This document shows positions 15,806 through 18,179 of a stretch of 18,179 nt of DNA, piece after piece. The position numbers and the translations under genes were made by a program. Position 1 is the stretch's first letter, and every line of letters begins with the position of its first letter. This DNA is from Candidatus Aminicenantota bacterium. Lineage in GTDB: Bacteria > Acidobacteriota > Aminicenantia > Aminicenantales > Aminicenantaceae. The stretch is from positions 1-18,179 of the forward strand of contig JAFGNQ010000182.1 of the NCBI GenBank assembly GCA_016926925.1, written 5' to 3'. The notes under the pieces were generated by a model. That model was not told where the DNA came from and did not search any database. It worked only from the letters and a program-made list of their open reading frames with translations.

Positions 15806-15822
15806 TGTGGAGTTTTTCCCCA
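15806..15822. promoter_or_regulatory. Imperfect palindrome, candidate UAS for hydBGDA and possibly HK2
   Basis: The plus strand reads TGTGGAGTTTTTCCCCA. It matches the perfect palindrome core at 10908-10924 at 13 of 17 positions with the same length and spacing. It is centred about 144 bases upstream of the predicted hydB start, and lies between the divergent hydB and HK2 genes. Confidence 0.45.
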
Positions 15823-15914
15823 CCAGCTGTTCAATTTTGACCTATTTATTTTTTCCGGCCGTAAAAATATAAATAAGTATTGCATGTGTCTCATTTTTTT
15901 TGAATTGAGTCCGG

Positions 15915-15943
15915 TGGACTGATGCATACCTATGGTGTATACT
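15915..15943 (+). promoter_or_regulatory. Candidate sigma-70 promoter of the HK2 operon
   Basis: TGGACT (15915-15920; four of six to TTGACA) and TATACT (15938-15943; five of six to TATAAT) are separated by 17 bases. The predicted start lies roughly 15-20 bases before the HK2 ATG. A small inverted repeat AGTCC-GGT-GGACT (15908-15920) covers the -35 element and could be an operator. Apart from this site, the sigma-54-like element and the palindrome, I see nothing more in the 398-base gap 15570-15967. Confidence 0.4.
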
Positions 15944-15967
15944 GAGTCTTCATAATTGAGAAATTGA

Positions 15968-17950
15968 ATGAAATTCGGGACTTTTTCACTCAGAACGAAG
16001 CTTATATTGAGTTTTATCGCCGTCATCGTTTTCGGCGGGGTTCTAACACTTATCTTCGGGGCGCGCCTGGTAAGGAACACGATCATCTCTCAAGCCCAGG
16101 CCAAGGTTCAGCATGATTTGGCTGCAGCTTGGATGGTTTTCAACGAGAAGCTCAAAGACACCAAAGATATCATTGGATTTACAGCCGATCGAGAAAGCAT
16201 TCGGGATGCTTTATTACAGGATCAGATGGCAATTCTTTTGAGCTATCTTTCTCGTGTCCGAGAAAGTTCCGGTTTGGATATTCTCAATTTGACCGACAGC
16301 AACGGCAAGGTTATTGTGAGGACAAGAAACCCTGGATTCGTCGGGGACGATCAAAAACACGATGATATCATCAACCGGGCTCTCAAGAACGGCCTGTGTG
16401 CTTGCGCCCAGATCATCTCTAGAGAAGAGCTGCTCAAGGAGGGTGAAGATCTGGCCGACAGGGCTTATATCGAGTTTATAGACACCCCTAAAGCGGCTCC
16501 CAGACCTGAGGAAAAAGAAGAGAATGGTTTGATTTTAATGGCCGCCACCTCGATTGTGGATGAAAATCACCGGATTTTAGGAGTCCTATACGGCGGTATC
16601 TTGCTCAACCGTAACTTCGAGATCGTCGATAGGGTCAAAGAAATCGTTTACAAAGAAGAAAAGTACAAGGGACGGGAGATCGGTACGGCTACAATCTTTC
16701 AGCACGATCTGCGGATATCGACCAATGTCAGAGACGAAAAAGGGAACAGGGCCATCGGCACGCGCGTCTCGAAAGAAGTGAGCAATGCGGTTCTTGTCGA
16801 AGGAAGGAAGTGGATCGACAGAGCTTTTGTCGTGAATGACTGGTACATAACCGCCTATGAACCGATAAAGAATATTCAAGACGAGATCATCGGAATTCTC
16901 TATGTGGGTGTCCTCGAGAGGCCCTACATCGATACGACGAATAAAGTCATGTTCACCTTTGTCATCATCGCTGCTCTGTGCGTGGTTGTGCTGCTCATTC
17001 TTCTTTACTTCTCCACCTCGCGCATCACCAATCCGCTGCAGAAGATGGTTGTCGCCACACAAAAGATCGCCAAAGGCGATCTTTCCCATACTATAGAGGT
17101 GAAATCCCAAGATGAAATCGGATTCTTAGCCGACTCCTTCAATCAAATGACCGCCGATCTGAAAATCGCCAATGAAAAGCTTATCGAATGGGGGAAAACC
17201 TTAGAGAAAAAAGTAGAGGAAAGAACAGACGAAATCAAGAAGATGCAGGCCTCCCTTATGCAATCGGAGAAATTGGCATCCTTGGGCAAACTGGCAGCAG
17301 GAATTGCCCATGAGATCAACAATCCTCTGGGCGGGATCCTCATTTACAGCAGTCTTCTTCTCGAGGATGTCGAGAAAGAAAACCCGGAATATGCAAACCT
17401 TGAAAAGATCGTCAAAGAGACCACACGATGTAAAAGGATCGTCAAAGGACTTCTTGAGTTTGCTCGACCTAAAGATCCGGAGATGTCTGAAACGGACGTT
17501 AACGAAACTCTGGATAGCTCTTTGTCTTTGTTGAAGTCACAAGCCATCTTTCAGAACGTGGAAATACGAAAGTATTATTCCTCGCTTCCTCACATCATTG
17601 CGGATAAATCCCAACTGCAGCAGGTGTTCATCAACATCATCCTCAACGCAGTGGATGCCATGGACGGCAATGGCGTTTTGACCTTGAAGAGTTTTCCCAG
17701 CGATAGGGGACGCTTCATCAATATTGCCATCGCGGACACAGGGCATGGGATCAGAGAAGAGGATAAATCTCGGTTGTTTGAGCCTTTTTTCTCGACAAAA
17801 GAAGTGGGGGTCGGAACCGGACTGGGGCTGTCTATCAGTTACAGCATCATACATATGCATCGTGGAACAATCGAAGTCGAAAGCGAATTAGGAAAAGGTG
17901 CGACCTTCATTGTCAAGCTTCCTTTGGAAAGAGAATCTAAAAATGAATGA
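15968..17950 (+). CDS. Membrane-bound Cache-HAMP sensor histidine kinase (HK2)
   Basis: The 660-residue kinase has a transmembrane segment at about 11-31, a periplasmic double-Cache type sensor (about 32-326) and a second transmembrane segment at about 328-349. HAMP (about 350-404), HisKA with H448 in GIAHEINNP, and a HATPase domain follow, the last with N556/N560, DTGHGI (590-595) and GTGLGL (616-621). It is a paralogue of HK1: over the membrane-proximal sensor region (HK2 217-322 and HK1 231-336) I count about 90 identical residues of 106, while the distal sensor and HisKA regions differ more. Two cysteines (C144, C146) in the distal sensor are absent from HK1. Only a weak ribosome binding site is visible. 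It is divergent from hydB and overlaps its regulator gene by eight bases. Confidence 0.94.
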   Translation: MKFGTFSLRTKLILSFIAVIVFGGVLTLIFGARLVRNTIISQAQAKVQHDLAAAWMVFNEKLKDTKDIIGFTADRESIRDALLQDQMAILLSYLSRVRESSGLDILNLTDSNGKVIVRTRNPGFVGDDQKHDDIINRALKNGLCACAQIISREELLKEGEDLADRAYIEFIDTPKAAPRPEEKEENGLILMAATSIVDENHRILGVLYGGILLNRNFEIVDRVKEIVYKEEKYKGREIGTATIFQHDLRISTNVRDEKGNRAIGTRVSKEVSNAVLVEGRKWIDRAFVVNDWYITAYEPIKNIQDEIIGILYVGVLERPYIDTTNKVMFTFVIIAALCVVVLLILLYFSTSRITNPLQKMVVATQKIAKGDLSHTIEVKSQDEIGFLADSFNQMTADLKIANEKLIEWGKTLEKKVEERTDEIKKMQASLMQSEKLASLGKLAAGIAHEINNPLGGILIYSSLLLEDVEKENPEYANLEKIVKETTRCKRIVKGLLEFARPKDPEMSETDVNETLDSSLSLLKSQAIFQNVEIRKYYSSLPHIIADKSQLQQVFINIILNAVDAMDGNGVLTLKSFPSDRGRFINIAIADTGHGIREEDKSRLFEPFFSTKEVGVGTGLGLSISYSIIHMHRGTIEVESELGKGATFIVKLPLERESKNE

Positions 17951-18179
17951 ACAAGTCAATATCCTGATCATCGACGATGAAGAAACAATACGGGATTCTT
18001 GCAGCCAGGTCTTGCTGAAAGAAGGTTTCAGAGTCAGGACAGCTAAGGATGGCACGGAAGGCCTGGATGCCTTCAAAAAGGGGTTTTTTCATCTCGTCCT
18101 TCTTGATTTGAAGCTACCGGGAGTGAATGGAATGCAGTTATTGAATGAGCTGAAAAAAGAAAATCCGGATACTCCCATA
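17943..18179 (+). CDS. Response regulator, N-terminal 79 residues of the receiver domain (cut by window edge)
   Basis: The frame starts at an ATG overlapping the last eight bases of HK2 and stays open to the window end. The visible residues are a receiver domain with the acid pair D11/D12 (IIDDEE) and phospho-acceptor D55 in LLDLKLPG. The output domain is outside the window. Since HK2 kinases of this AtoS/NtrB-like type often pair with NtrC-type activators, and both nearby operons have sigma-54-like promoters, an AAA+ sigma-54 activator is the expected continuation; this is inference. Confidence 0.9.
   Translation, partial: MNEQVNILIIDDEETIRDSCSQVLLKEGFRVRTAKDGTEGLDAFKKGFFHLVLLDLKLPGVNGMQLLNELKKENPDTPI

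Noticed and set aside
1..18179. CRISPR arrays, transposases, integrases, tRNA or rRNA genes
   Set aside because: No regularly spaced repeats, transposase motifs or structural RNA signatures were seen; the window is almost fully occupied by the described operons.

Overview
The window looks like a bacterial chromosome segment of roughly 45-50% GC, most plausibly from an anaerobic Desulfobacterota-type (sulfate-reducing or syntrophic) bacterium. The basis is cytoplasmic Hdr subunits, NuoE/F-type NADH modules, a group 3b [NiFe] hydrogenase, a Cache-type histidine kinase on each flank and sigma-54-type promoters. This taxonomic guess is an inference; no RNA gene or other marker gene is present. 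No mobile element or CRISPR array was seen.

Layout. (1) 1-374, minus: an unrecognised ORF cut by the window edge. (2) 385-3187, minus: histidine kinase HK1 and a receiver protein fused to a degenerate glycine-cleavage-H-like domain. (3) 3381-9967, minus: an Hdr/Nuo redox module in the order hdrC, hdrB, hdrA N-terminal half, nuoE, nuoF, then a fusion of a NuoG-like ferredoxin head with the C-terminal half of HdrA. (4) 9964-10755, minus: two stand-alone receiver proteins opening that operon. (5) 10756-11113: a 358-base gap with a near-consensus sigma-54 promoter, a perfect palindrome and two further hairpins. (6) 11114-15569, minus: hydB-hydG-hydD-hydA, a group 3b NAD(P)-linked hydrogenase whose large subunit carries a fused maturation protease. 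(7) 15570-15967: a divergent regulatory gap with a second sigma-54-like promoter and a second copy of the palindrome. (8) 15968-18179, plus: histidine kinase HK2 and the start of its response regulator, cut by the window edge.

How it may work together. The 3b hydrogenase should exchange electrons between H2 and NAD(P)H. The second operon encodes a soluble flavin/iron-sulfur assembly in which NuoE/NuoF (NADH oxidation at FMN) feed a HdrA that is split into two polypeptides. The C-terminal half of HdrA is welded to the NuoG-like ferredoxin domain, giving a covalent bridge between the NADH module and HdrABC. HdrB carries two complete CCG cluster motifs, so a disulfide or comparable thiol substrate is likely. 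Flavin-based electron bifurcation or confurcation (NADH, ferredoxin, disulfide) is the natural hypothesis but is not proven by sequence.

Regulation. Both operons have a -24/-12 element, and both have a 17-base palindrome of the form TGGGGAA-N3-TTCCCCA centred about 144-147 bases upstream of the predicted start, the distance expected for an enhancer bound by an NtrC-type activator. The cut regulator next to HK2 is a candidate activator. HK1 and HK2 share an almost identical membrane-proximal sensor region, so the same signal may be read at both ends of the locus.
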